Below are positions 55,786 to 63,768 of a stretch of 64,000 nucleotides of DNA, piece by piece (the stretch's first letter is position 1; each line of letters begins with the position of its first letter). The stretch comes from Castellaniella sp. (GTDB taxonomy: Bacteria; Pseudomonadota; Gammaproteobacteria; Burkholderiales; Burkholderiaceae_B). The position numbers and the translations under genes were made by a program. A model generated the notes under the pieces. The model searched no databases, was not told where the DNA came from, and worked only from the letters and a program-made list of their open reading frames with translations. The stretch spans positions 60,204 through 124,203 of the forward strand of contig NZ_SCQN01000041.1 of assembly GCF_004321985.1 (NCBI RefSeq), written 5' to 3'.

Positions 55786-57191
55786 GGCTTCCGGCACTGC
55801 AATCTCTGACAGCACGTGCAGCCACCGGTTTTGCAATCATCTCTTGCGTCGTTGTGTCCGCCCTCGGCTTCTATTTGTACACATCGGCAAAGCAGGCGTT
55901 GGAAATACGGGCAGACTACACACTGGTCGGCAGAGTCGAGCGCTTTCGAACCCTGCTGCAGGATCTGTACAACGTACGGCAAATGGAAGAACGCCCCGCG
56001 CTCTTCGAGAGCATGCTGGGTAACGAGCAGGACGTGCGCATCTTCCAGCGCATGGGAGAGAAGCCTTTCATCGACGTCAACCCCGATCACATGACGGTGC
56101 CTCCGCTGACGCCCGTACCCGTGGATCAGAGTGTAGGCATCGGAGCACTGCGCGATGGGATACGTGCCGACGGGGTCGGTGTGCGCTGGGTTTCTGCGCT
56201 GGCCAAAGTCGGGAACCAGACGAGTCCAGTCAAAATTACGGCGGCCTACGTACTGACCCAAGAATCGCACATGCTTGCTGCCTATCGCTTGCGTGTCATA
56301 GGCGCCATCGTACTCACCGCGCTACTGAGTTCGCTACTTGGGTTCCTGCTTCTGAAGCGCGGCCTGAGGCCGCTGGGGGTGATGAGAAACCGCGCCAAGC
56401 AAGTCTCACCCGCCAATCTCACCGTCCGTTTGCCGGAAGAAAACATGCCTTCCGAGCTGCGTCAGCTTGCCCATTCATGCAACGCCATGCTGGATCGTGT
56501 GCAATCAGGCTACGAGCATCTCTCCCAATTCTCATCCGACCTCGCCCATGAAATACGCACACCGGTAAACGTCCTGATGGGGCAAACCCAGGTGGCGCTA
56601 ACACAGCCACGAAACACCAGCGAATACGAGGCATTGCTCACGTCCAACCTTGAAGAACTGACGCGTATCACACACATCGTGGAAAACATCCTTTTCCTGT
56701 CGCGCGTCGACCACAGTGCCATCACATTGCAATGCCGACCCATCATGCTTTCCGAAGAATTGGAAAAAATCGCTGAATACTTTGAAGGCCTGGCCGACGA
56801 GCGAGACATGTCCTTCCGAATCAAAGCCAGCGGCACCGGCTATGCAAACCCGGTCATGTTCCAACGTGCTGTCAATAACCTCGCCATCAACGCCATTCGC
56901 TATGGTGAGGCCGGAACCCCTATCAGCTTGGCAGCACACGCTGGCCCAGAGGGATTTACGGTCACCGTCGAAAATCGTTGCTCTCTAGTGACACAGGAGG
57001 AAGCCGACCGCATGTTCAGACGCTTCTATCGCGGAGATGCCTCCCGCAGCCTCCCGGCAGAATCCAATGGCCTGGGCCTTGCGATCGTAGCCGCCATCAT
57101 GGACATCCATGGGGGCAGCGCGCGAGCGGAGGCGCACGGCGATGGGCGCATTACATTTCACCTGAATTTCCCGACGCACCCGGTGGAATAA
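55782..57191 (+). CDS. copper/heavy-metal sensor histidine kinase (CusS/CopS type)
   Basis: Inner-membrane kinase of 469 residues: TM1 (about 14-34), a periplasmic loop of about 140 residues, TM2 (about 172-192), HAMP, HisKA with phospho-His256 in SSDLAHEIRTPVNVL, and HATPase with NLAINAIRYG and SNGLGLAIVAAIM. The heavy-metal-sensor subfamily pattern (RFYRGDASR) is present. It has no obvious His/Met-rich stretch in the periplasmic loop, so the signal is inferred from gene context. Confidence 0.92.
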   Translation: MRLPALQSLTARAATGFAIISCVVVSALGFYLYTSAKQALEIRADYTLVGRVERFRTLLQDLYNVRQMEERPALFESMLGNEQDVRIFQRMGEKPFIDVNPDHMTVPPLTPVPVDQSVGIGALRDGIRADGVGVRWVSALAKVGNQTSPVKITAAYVLTQESHMLAAYRLRVIGAIVLTALLSSLLGFLLLKRGLRPLGVMRNRAKQVSPANLTVRLPEENMPSELRQLAHSCNAMLDRVQSGYEHLSQFSSDLAHEIRTPVNVLMGQTQVALTQPRNTSEYEALLTSNLEELTRITHIVENILFLSRVDHSAITLQCRPIMLSEELEKIAEYFEGLADERDMSFRIKASGTGYANPVMFQRAVNNLAINAIRYGEAGTPISLAAHAGPEGFTVTVENRCSLVTQEEADRMFRRFYRGDASRSLPAESNGLGLAIVAAIMDIHGGSARAEAHGDGRITFHLNFPTHPVE

Positions 57192-57279
57192 ACGGCAGGT
57201 AGCTACCGTCTACTCCTATGACAGCCGCAGACGCGGCACAAGTCACCCCATGATTGATAAACCCCGCACAGGAGTAACT

Positions 57280-57720
57280 ATGTTCAAGATGACTTCCCTC
57301 GCCATGGGCTCGGCCGCAATAGCCGCAACCCTTATCGCAGGCGCTGTCCAGGCCGCGCCTATGGACGAGGCTCGCACCCACTTCCAAGCCATTGCAAGCG
57401 GAGACGTCGCAGCCATCATGCACGGCTATGCCGATCAGACCCAGTTTCTTTGGGTAGGCGGCCCTCTGGACGGCACCTACAGTACACACGAGTCGATCCA
57501 GGGCGTCTGGGGCAAATTCGCGAAATCACAGGGACCGCTGAAGCTGACCGTTGACGACATTGAGCAAGCGGCCAACCCAAAAGGGGCTACGGTCTCGGCC
57601 AACGTACTCTTCAAGGGCAAGGCCGACATCAAGGTGCGATATATCCTCACGTATCGTAACGACAAGATCGTAAATGAAGTGTGGCAGATCGACCCCAAAC
57701 TGAAGGTCGCTGCCCACTGA
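57280..57720 (+). CDS. SnoaL/NTF2-like secreted protein
   Basis: From ATG 57280 (GGAG site, 57271) the protein has 146 residues with a signal peptide (VQAAPM). The NTF2-like domain includes HFQAIASGDVAAIMHGYADQTQFLWVGGPLDGTY and a C-terminal strand (NEVWQIDP). Such proteins are often paired with ECF sigma factors in stress operons. The stop is 15 bases before the sigma factor gene, suggesting one operon. Ligand unknown. Confidence 0.8.
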   Translation: MFKMTSLAMGSAAIAATLIAGAVQAAPMDEARTHFQAIASGDVAAIMHGYADQTQFLWVGGPLDGTYSTHESIQGVWGKFAKSQGPLKLTVDDIEQAANPKGATVSANVLFKGKADIKVRYILTYRNDKIVNEVWQIDPKLKVAAH

Positions 57721-57735
57721 CCGACCGTACCTTCC

Positions 57736-58251
57736 GTGACCGAGCCTAACGAAGCCCGATTGTTGGACTGGGTGCCGCGCCTGAGGCGCTACGCACGTGC
57801 CTTGCTCCGTCATCCCGACGATGCAGATGATCTCGTGCAAGCAACACTGGAGCGCGCCTGGTCCAAAGCAGGCCAATGGCCCAAGGTCACGGACATGCGC
57901 GCCTGGCTCTTCACCCTGATGCACAACCTCTACGTCGATCAGCTGCGGCGGCCGACACTCACGCTGGTTCAGCTTGAAGACGACGTAGCCGACGCTGCCG
58001 CAACTACGACGCCACATGACACCCACGCATCCTTGCTGGACTTGAAGGCAGCGTTGGAGCAACTCCCCGCAGATCAAAAGGAGATCATCTTGATGGTCGC
58101 ACTGGAAGACATGAGCTACGCTGAAGTTGCAAAAACCGTGGGCATTCCGATGGGTACTGTGATGTCGCGACTCTCGCGCGCTCGGGAGCGACTGCGAGAC
58201 CTGATGGACGGCACCCACACCAGGGGCACCCCGCTGAAAAGGGTGAAGTGA
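57736..58251 (+). CDS. ECF RNA polymerase sigma factor
   Basis: Sigma factor of 171 residues starting at GTG 57736. Region 2 carries RYARALLRHPDDADDLVQATLERAWSK and DMRAWLFTLMHNLYVDQLRR. Region 4 carries LPADQKEIILMVALEDMSYAEVAKTVGIPMGTVMSRLSRARERLRD. Only regions 2 and 4 are present, as in ECF factors. It is followed at once by its likely anti-sigma gene and by msrP and msrQ, a context reported for ECF factors responding to oxidant or metal stress. Confidence 0.92.
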   Translation: MTEPNEARLLDWVPRLRRYARALLRHPDDADDLVQATLERAWSKAGQWPKVTDMRAWLFTLMHNLYVDQLRRPTLTLVQLEDDVADAAATTTPHDTHASLLDLKAALEQLPADQKEIILMVALEDMSYAEVAKTVGIPMGTVMSRLSRARERLRDLMDGTHTRGTPLKRVK

Positions 58252-58260
58252 GCCGCTACC

Positions 58261-59121
58261 ATGATCCCACATTCCCCTGTCACTGAAGACGATCTGCACG
58301 CGTTGGTGGACGATCAGCTCGAAGCAAGTCGGCTACCGGAGGTGGACGCTTACCTGCGCAAACACCCTGACGCGGCCTGCCGCGTCGCAGGCTGGATCAT
58401 TCAGCGTCGTCAGCTGCGAGCCCTGTTCCCACTACTCTCGAACGAACCGCTGCCTGAGAAGATGGAGCAGGCGGCCCTCCCCAAACGCCGTTGGATGCCG
58501 CAGCAAATTGCAGCAGGCGTGCTCATCGCAATTACTGCGGGGGCCCTTGGTTGGGGTGCTCACGACGGGGGCAAACACGCCACGCCGACCTACATGGCAG
58601 CATCGTCATCCGAGGCTACGGAGCTTGTGCAACACGCGGCGATGGCGCACGCAGTCTATGCTGCAGACCTGCGCCGACCGGTAGAAATCGCTGCCGCGCA
58701 CGAAGATCAGCTCGTCACTTGGCTTTCTAAGCGTATGGGCGCACAAATGAAGCCCCCAAAGCTGCAGGCCCTGGGCTATCACCTCGAAGGCGGGCGGCTG
58801 CTGCCGGGTCGCAGTGGGCCCGTAGCCCAGTTTATGTATGAAAACGGCGCAGGCATGCGCCTGACTCTGTACGTCGCACACGAGGCACCCGCAGCGGTAT
58901 CGGCCAGGAACTCGGGTCGCCCCGAGACCACGACAACTGCCTTCCAATTCGCCCAGGACGGCCCAATCAACGTCTTCTACTGGATAGACGGATCATTCGG
59001 CTACGCGATTTCGTCCTATGGGGGGCGTACTGAACTTGCGAATATCTCTGCGGCTGTCTACCGCCAGCTAGCGCCAGGCATCGCGGCACAAGTCCCCAAT
59101 GCGAAGGGAAATCCACCCTAA
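58261..59121 (+). CDS. anti-sigma factor
   Basis: Protein of 286 residues, 9 bases after the sigma gene. The N-terminal cytoplasmic helical domain (EDDLHALVDDQLEASRLPEVDAYLRKHPDAACRV) has the shape of anti-sigma domains. A TM helix follows (QQIAAGVLIAITAGALGWGA, about 81-100), then a periplasmic domain. Zinc-binding His/Cys residues of the HxxxCxxC type are not seen. It probably holds the sigma factor at the membrane until a periplasmic signal arrives. Confidence 0.85.
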   Translation: MIPHSPVTEDDLHALVDDQLEASRLPEVDAYLRKHPDAACRVAGWIIQRRQLRALFPLLSNEPLPEKMEQAALPKRRWMPQQIAAGVLIAITAGALGWGAHDGGKHATPTYMAASSSEATELVQHAAMAHAVYAADLRRPVEIAAAHEDQLVTWLSKRMGAQMKPPKLQALGYHLEGGRLLPGRSGPVAQFMYENGAGMRLTLYVAHEAPAAVSARNSGRPETTTTAFQFAQDGPINVFYWIDGSFGYAISSYGGRTELANISAAVYRQLAPGIAAQVPNAKGNPP

Positions 59122-59199
59122 ACCTCAGGGCACCGACGAATCCTGGGTACGGGTACTCAGCACATCGTTGCCAACGCTACAGAACACAGGAAAATCCTC

Positions 59200-60162
59200 A
59201 TGCGCCACCCCTGGAAAACAGACATTGCGCCATCCAGCATCACCCCTGAGTCCGTCTGGCAAGGACGGCGGAAGTTCCTAAGAAGCGCAACGCTCGCACC
59301 ACTCGCTGTGGGAACGCCCTCGATAGCGCTCGCCACGCCAAGCAACGATCCCATAGGGCCTGCACTACTCGCCTCACGCAACGCCAAATGGTCTGCCGAC
59401 GAACCTGCCAACAGCTGGCGAGACATCACCAGCTACAACAACTTCTACGAATTCGGTACAGGAAAGGGAGACCCGGAAAAATATGCACACAGGATGCAGT
59501 TGACGCCATGGGCCGTAAAGATCGACGGAGCTGTGCGAAATCCGATGACACTGGATACTGACAGTCTGCGCAAGCTCGCGCCGCTCGAAGAGCGCGTCTA
59601 CCGGCTACGCTGTGTTGAAGCATGGTCTCTAGTGATCCCATGGATTGGCTACCCACTCTCGCACCTGCTCAAGCACGTCGAACCGACGGAGGACGCGAAG
59701 TATGTGGTTTTCACCACCGCGCTGCAGCCTGACTCCATGCCCGGTGTGCGGCAACCCATTCTCGACTGGCCATACGTAGAGGGATTACGCATGGACGAAG
59801 CCATGCACCCACTCACATTGCTCACGTTCGGACTCTACGGTCACGAGCTACCCGCACAAAACGGAGCCCCACTGCGCATCGTCATCCCTTGGAAGTACGG
59901 GTTCAAGTCGGGCAAATCACTTGCGCGGATTCACCTTCAACGCGAACAGCCGACCACAAGCTGGATGCGCGCCGCTCCGCAGGAGTACGGCTTCTACGCC
60001 AATGTGAATCCCGACGTGCCCCACCCGCGCTGGAGTCAGGCGACCGAAAGACGCATCGGCACAGGTTTTTTCGCATCTCGCATCCCGACGCAACCTTTCA
60101 ACGGCTACGAGAAAGATGTAGCCGGACTCTATCGGGGCATGGATCTGCGCCGGAATTTCTAG
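59200..60162 (+). CDS. msrP: protein-methionine-sulfoxide reductase catalytic subunit MsrP
   Basis: Periplasmic molybdoenzyme that reduces methionine sulfoxide in proteins. The 320-residue protein has a Tat signal (GRRKFLRSA), the molybdopterin-binding Cys138 in RLRCVEAWS, and the family segments TSYNNFYEFGTGKGDP and IPWKYGFKSGKS. It is the third gene of the ECF operon, and msrQ follows 8 bases after its stop. The methionine-rich copper proteins in the same island are natural clients, which is inference from context. Confidence 0.95.
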   Translation: MRHPWKTDIAPSSITPESVWQGRRKFLRSATLAPLAVGTPSIALATPSNDPIGPALLASRNAKWSADEPANSWRDITSYNNFYEFGTGKGDPEKYAHRMQLTPWAVKIDGAVRNPMTLDTDSLRKLAPLEERVYRLRCVEAWSLVIPWIGYPLSHLLKHVEPTEDAKYVVFTTALQPDSMPGVRQPILDWPYVEGLRMDEAMHPLTLLTFGLYGHELPAQNGAPLRIVIPWKYGFKSGKSLARIHLQREQPTTSWMRAAPQEYGFYANVNPDVPHPRWSQATERRIGTGFFASRIPTQPFNGYEKDVAGLYRGMDLRRNF

Positions 60163-60170
60163 TGTCCTTC

Positions 60171-60893
60171 ATGCCAAATCGTAATATGCAGTACCACAAG
60201 CAGAGTCGACCGACCGGCGGCACAGCAAGGTTGCGCCCTGTGCTGGATTTGTGCATCCACGCAATCGGGCTGTTCCCCGTGTTCCGCTGGATCGTACTTG
60301 GGTATCTAGGTGCACTCACCGCCAATCCTCAGGAGTATCTGACCCGATCCAGCGGTATCTGGGCGCTGGCTCTGCTCTGGGTAGCGCTCTCGGTAACACC
60401 GATCCGGCGAATCACGGGATGGAACGGCATCATGCGTCACCGCCGCAAGCTTGGCCTATATGCATTCTTCTACACGTCACTGCATGTCATCGCCTGGGCG
60501 CTCTGGGATCGTGGGGCAGTGCCCGCAGCCATGTGGGCAGATCTCTGGCAGCGTGATTTCATCGGGGTAGGGGCCCTCGCGGTACTTTTCCTGACACCCC
60601 TGGCTATCACCTCTACGCATGGCTGGATGCGCCGCTTGGGTAGGTGGTGGGCACGCTTGCATCGGCTTGTCTACCCTGCCGCCGTCCTGTCAGTATGGCA
60701 CTTCATCTGGATGCGCGCCGGAAAAAACGACTTCTTTGAGCCACAGTTATATGCCTTGGTGCTACTTGTGTTATTCGCGGCACGTATAGCGTGGCTGCTG
60801 CGGGCCAAGACCATGAACACGTCCAGCACAAGGATGACTCCACGAACGCCGTCGCTTCCGCTCCAGCGCAAAACGGGTCACCACGGCTCATGA
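60171..60893 (+). CDS. msrQ: MsrQ haem-binding membrane subunit
   Basis: Inner-membrane partner that feeds electrons from the quinone pool to MsrP. The 240-residue protein has six hydrophobic segments in the ferric-reductase-like arrangement. Likely haem histidines lie in FYTSLHVIAWALWD and WWARLHRLVYPAAVLSVWHFIW. It includes the family stretch GIMRHRRKLGLYAFFYTSLH. ATG 60171 or 60186 starts it. The C-terminal 30 residues are polar and poorly conserved. Confidence 0.93.
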   Translation: MPNRNMQYHKQSRPTGGTARLRPVLDLCIHAIGLFPVFRWIVLGYLGALTANPQEYLTRSSGIWALALLWVALSVTPIRRITGWNGIMRHRRKLGLYAFFYTSLHVIAWALWDRGAVPAAMWADLWQRDFIGVGALAVLFLTPLAITSTHGWMRRLGRWWARLHRLVYPAAVLSVWHFIWMRAGKNDFFEPQLYALVLLVLFAARIAWLLRAKTMNTSSTRMTPRTPSLPLQRKTGHHGS

Positions 60894-60929
60894 CAACAAA
60901 CAGGAAAATCTGCTGACAACGTGGAGGAA

Positions 60930-61166
60930 TTACCCCTCCCCCCGTAACTCCGGCCAAATCTGCCACCAATCATGCGGCCGCAGTTGCTTGCGAGTGACCT
61001 CTCCGCCGGTCAGCTCCTCAATCTCCACGCAACGGATGATCGGCACGGGCCGCGTACCAGCCGCCCAGCCGCTGACCACGGGGACGGGTATGCCCAGCTT
61101 GTTGGCAAGTTTGGTCATCCCGCCCATCACTTCACAGGCGTCACGGACAGGCTGAAAATCTGGCAT
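60930..61166 (-). CDS. YdaS/Cro-type DNA-binding regulator
   Basis: Protein of 78 residues with a helix-turn-helix (EVMGGMTKLANKLGIPVPVVSGWAAG) and the YdaS-like C-terminus VTRKQLRPHDWWQIWPEL. YdaS proteins are phage or element repressors of the Cro type, sometimes acting as antitoxins. No YdaT partner is seen. It probably represses transcription on the element; a dyad and repeats lie upstream (61224-61297). Confidence 0.82.
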   Translation of the reverse strand: MPDFQPVRDACEVMGGMTKLANKLGIPVPVVSGWAAGTRPVPIIRCVEIEELTGGEVTRKQLRPHDWWQIWPELRGEG

Positions 61167-62029
61167 TTGCTTCTATAACTATAATAACAACATGGGTTTT
61201 ATAAGATAAATCAGTTATGTGGGTGTAACGACACGTTCGTTCTTTGTGCGACATTCCGGTGCCAAAGTTCGGCACCTCCAGGATAAGTTGTAACGACTCG
61301 TCAGGCTGTGACACCGGCCGCATGGGACAACCTGAACCGCCCTGAGTCAAATTTTTTTCCTGACCCCCAATGAGCCCCACTGATTTTATGTGCAGCGGCA
61401 GGCGCCCCGATAGTCACAGGCATAAACAAATTGTCCGGGAGCTGTACCGTTCTTGCATGGGTGATCAGCTAAGCTCAGTCATCCCTCAGTAAAGTCTTGA
61501 ATTGCTTGTAAAAACAATCGGCTGATTGGCTATTGATATTGATTATGCAATTGATAAGAATGGCCATGACTGCTCAACGCAGGTCCGCTCTTTAACAAAC
61601 CACAAGCGATGAATACTGCGCCCTGCCCGATTACGCGGCATGCGATTGCGCAGCAACCTGTAAGGCATCGGGGTTGAAGCAAAATCGATGAAATCCGCCA
61701 CCTCCTGCCAGCTCCTCGCGTGGGGCACAGATGGCTACATGTGGCGGGGACTTCCCCAGAGGAAGCGCCCGGAGCGCCCATACGGCGCCCACACTCAGGG
61801 ATGGCGACGTAATCCCACGATGACAGCGGAAAAGACCGCAGTTCCCAGCAACCCGACGAGCCGCAACAGCGGGAACAGCGTCGGGCACTACTGGGAATGA
61901 TCAAAGCAAGCGGCCCCCATCGCGGAATCTTGGCGAGCCGTTCTCTCAACGGCGCGGAACGCGCCGACTTTGGAAAGCACCTTAGGCCGTAGCTCGCAGG
62001 GTGCTTTCCAAGGTCACACGGAGGAAGTA
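61167..62029. other. 863-base region between the YdaS-like and AlpA-like genes
   Basis: It contains TGTAACGAC direct repeats (61224-61232, 61289-61297), the hairpin GGTGCC/GGCACC (61258-61276) upstream of the YdaS-like gene, and the 12-bp-stem hairpin at 61970-62011. A minus-strand open frame at 61543-61728 with a GTG start has a protein-like composition but no recognised family; it may be a decayed gene. No other convincing gene is present. Confidence 0.45.
61970..62011. promoter_or_regulatory. 12-bp inverted repeat in the AlpA-like gene leader
   Basis: TTGGAAAGCACC (61970-61981) and GGTGCTTTCCAA (62000-62011) form a perfect 12-bp stem with an 18-base loop. It ends 9 bases before the GGAGGAAG ribosome site of the AlpA-like gene. 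It could be an RNA stem controlling translation or a DNA operator for a dimeric repressor. Confidence 0.55.
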
Positions 62030-62281
62030 ATGAAGGAACAGGCACTGCCGAACATCTTCGGCTACCCGGCTACCCAACACCAACCCCCAAAGCATGCCAG
62101 CGATGCACTGCTGTACCGCATTCACACAGCAGAGGCCAAACTGGGAGTATCCCGATCCACGATATACCGGCTGGTCAACGATGGCGAGCTCGTGCTGATC
62201 AAGATTGGCAAGTGCTCCAGCGGCATCACCGCATCCAGCCTGCATGCCCTCATCGAACGCAACAAGGCAGTCGCGGGTTAA
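62030..62281 (+). CDS. AlpA-like excisionase/regulator
   Basis: From ATG 62030 (GGAGGAAG site) the protein has 83 residues with an excisionase-type helix-turn-helix (YRIHTAEAKLGVSRSTIYRLVNDGELVLIKIGK). AlpA-family proteins promote excision of P4-like elements. It is close to the right att repeat and the phased CTTGTACCCC sites, so it may still direct excision even though the local integrase is broken. Confidence 0.85.
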   Translation: MKEQALPNIFGYPATQHQPPKHASDALLYRIHTAEAKLGVSRSTIYRLVNDGELVLIKIGKCSSGITASSLHALIERNKAVAG

Positions 62282-62361
62282 ACCAGCGTGGCGGCGGCGC
62301 GGCGGACGAGGTGGGAATCGACCAACAGGACGTTTTCAGCCTCTTCTGTTGTTTTTTAATA

Positions 62362-62395
62362 CTTGTACCCCGGCTTGTACCCCCGCTTGTACCCC
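62362..62395 (+). repeat. phased putative arm-type sites, right end of element 2
   Basis: Three direct copies of CTTGTACCCC at 62362-62371, 62374-62383 and 62386-62395, exactly 12 bp apart. The same motif occurs near the left end at 41325-41384. They lie 54 bases inside the right att repeat. Confidence 0.65.
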
Positions 62396-62449
62396 GGAGT
62401 TCCCATCTAATTCTCAGAAGCGCACCATTACTGGCCTTGCAGGCCGCGA

Positions 62450-62472
62450 TTCGATTCCGCCCCGGGCCACCA
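62450..62472 (+). repeat. attachment-site repeat, copy 3 (right end of composite island)
   Basis: Twenty-three bases identical to the tRNA-Phe 3' end (T-loop to CCA). It marks the right boundary of element 2. The segment beyond it begins with a terminator that fits the original chromosomal sequence after tRNA-Phe. Confidence 0.88.
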
Positions 62473-62484
62473 GCCGCCCTGAAC

Positions 62485-62509
62485 CCAACCCCTACAGGTT
62501 TGGTTTTTT
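62485..62509 (+). terminator. displaced terminator, possibly the original one of tRNA-Phe
   Basis: A stem made of CCAACCC (62485-62491) and GGTTTGG (62497-62503; one mismatched pair) is followed by six T (62504-62509). It lies 12 bases after the third att repeat and would have directly followed the tRNA-Phe gene before insertion. Confidence 0.6.
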
Positions 62510-62528
62510 GTTGGCTGGAACGGTGGCG

Positions 62529-63506
62529 CTACCTCAATTCATCTAGAAATTTTGCTTCGACGTCTGTACGCCCTCGGTTCAGGATGTGGGTAGGAAGTCT
62601 GACAAAATCGATGGCTTGAGGATTGATGAAGGCGGTGCGATGCCAGCCGGCAATTGGGAGCCGAATTAGGCCATCGGCCAGATCGTCCCCACAAATTTCC
62701 AGGAACGGCTGGAATGCTCTAAACAGTTCTTCGTCGGAATCTTCGACGTACGCGCTTCGCAGCTTGCCGCTAGAGAGTTGGTACGTAACACAGGTGGCTA
62801 GGTCAAATATCTTGTCTGTCTCATCCTGGTTCTTCGCTTTTTCCGACTCTAGATCTTTCCGCTCAATCAAGCCGTCGACCACGAGCCGTTCATATTGCTC
62901 GTCCGTGATTATGACTCGCTCAGATACACGCCGGACATCCTCAGATGCGAAATCTTCCAGGCCTACTCCGTCGCTAGCAAATGCTTCCACGATCTCCCAA
63001 TCGCGCGGATCAGGCATTTGCAGGTCCACATAACTTTCGTAGTGGCCATGTTCGGGACCGTAATCATCATAGGCTTCACTCGAGAAATACAGGTCAGCAA
63101 TAGCTTGCGTACGAATGATGAGCGTCTGGTTGGCCAAGCCTTCGACGGTGACGAAATCCGGGTTCAGTTGAAGATCCTCGTACAGACGCATATAGGCACC
63201 ATCTGAAATCGCTAGAAGTACCGGCTTACCGCCACCTCGAAAGTGAATCGCCACCTCGCCGTAATAGTTCAGATCCTCGCCGGCGGACTTGTCGTAGAGC
63301 CTGACATCGATGGGCTTATGGGTGCCCATCAACACATCAGCCTCGATTCCCAAGATCTTGGACAGCTTCTTGAGCTTGTCCTCGGGTATCGGTGCCACCC
63401 CACTTTCCCAGCGCTGATAGTTGGGCTGAGACACGCCAACGGCCTTCGCCAGCTTGGCCTGCGTCAAGCCGGCCTTGACCCGGCATTGCTTGATCTTGAG
63501 TGTCAT
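62529..63506 (-). CDS. XRE-family regulator with a large C-terminal domain
   Basis: From ATG 63506 the protein has 325 residues. The N-terminal XRE helix-turn-helix (CRVKAGLTQAKLAKAVGVSQPNYQRWESG) is clear. The remainder, acidic and rich in aromatic residues (SSEAYDDYGPEHGHYESYVDLQMPD), matches no family I recognise. It lies just outside the right att repeat, so it may be native flank or part of another insertion. A palindrome upstream of its start is a likely self-operator. Confidence 0.75.
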   Translation of the reverse strand: MTLKIKQCRVKAGLTQAKLAKAVGVSQPNYQRWESGVAPIPEDKLKKLSKILGIEADVLMGTHKPIDVRLYDKSAGEDLNYYGEVAIHFRGGGKPVLLAISDGAYMRLYEDLQLNPDFVTVEGLANQTLIIRTQAIADLYFSSEAYDDYGPEHGHYESYVDLQMPDPRDWEIVEAFASDGVGLEDFASEDVRRVSERVIITDEQYERLVVDGLIERKDLESEKAKNQDETDKIFDLATCVTYQLSSGKLRSAYVEDSDEELFRAFQPFLEICGDDLADGLIRLPIAGWHRTAFINPQAIDFVRLPTHILNRGRTDVEAKFLDELR

Positions 63507-63522
63507 TATTGATCTCTGTGAT

Positions 63523-63545
63523 TTATACGAATAATATACGTATAA
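63523..63545. promoter_or_regulatory. palindromic operator upstream of the XRE regulator
   Basis: TTATACG (63523-63529) and CGTATAA (63539-63545) form a perfect 7-bp inverted repeat with a 9-base AT-rich centre, 17 bases upstream of the regulator start codon. Size and position fit an autoregulatory XRE site overlapping the promoter. Confidence 0.5.
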
Positions 63546-63768
63546 GTCACAGAAGACAAGCACGAGGAATATTTAAGTCGACCTAGAAGGCAACAGCGCC
63601 CTTGCTAGAAGGAGGCCATCACCCTCGCCCCACAGCTCACCCTCCGGCCCAGCCGGGGGGTCGATGATCTCGGGCATTTGATCCTCTGGCGCGAGTAGTT
63701 CTTCCCGCCGCCGCTGAGCCGGCAGGGGGCAGAGCGATCGTGTAATGACCCAGCACTTCCTGCTCAGT

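Larger units (their letters stand above)
41214..62472 (+). mobile_element. Element 2: decayed conjugative element carrying a copper/redox island
   Basis: A 21.3-kb segment between the att repeats at 41184-41213 and 62450-62472. ICE remnants lie at its left: a truncated DUF4102-type integrase, the helicase half of a MobF relaxase and a broken radC. An AlpA-like gene lies at the right end. The centre carries copper-handling, thiol/methionine redox and signalling genes. The conjugation pilus and relaxase N-terminal domain are missing, so it cannot transfer itself. Confidence 0.82.

Noticed and set aside
61500..61560. A Fur box near the AT-rich stretch
   Set aside because: Only loose similarity to the GATAATGATAATCATTATC consensus, and no iron-related gene nearby.
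61530..62045. 171-residue minus-strand open frame
   Set aside because: Cys/Ser/Arg-rich without motifs, and it overlaps the AlpA-like gene leader and start; treated as non-coding.
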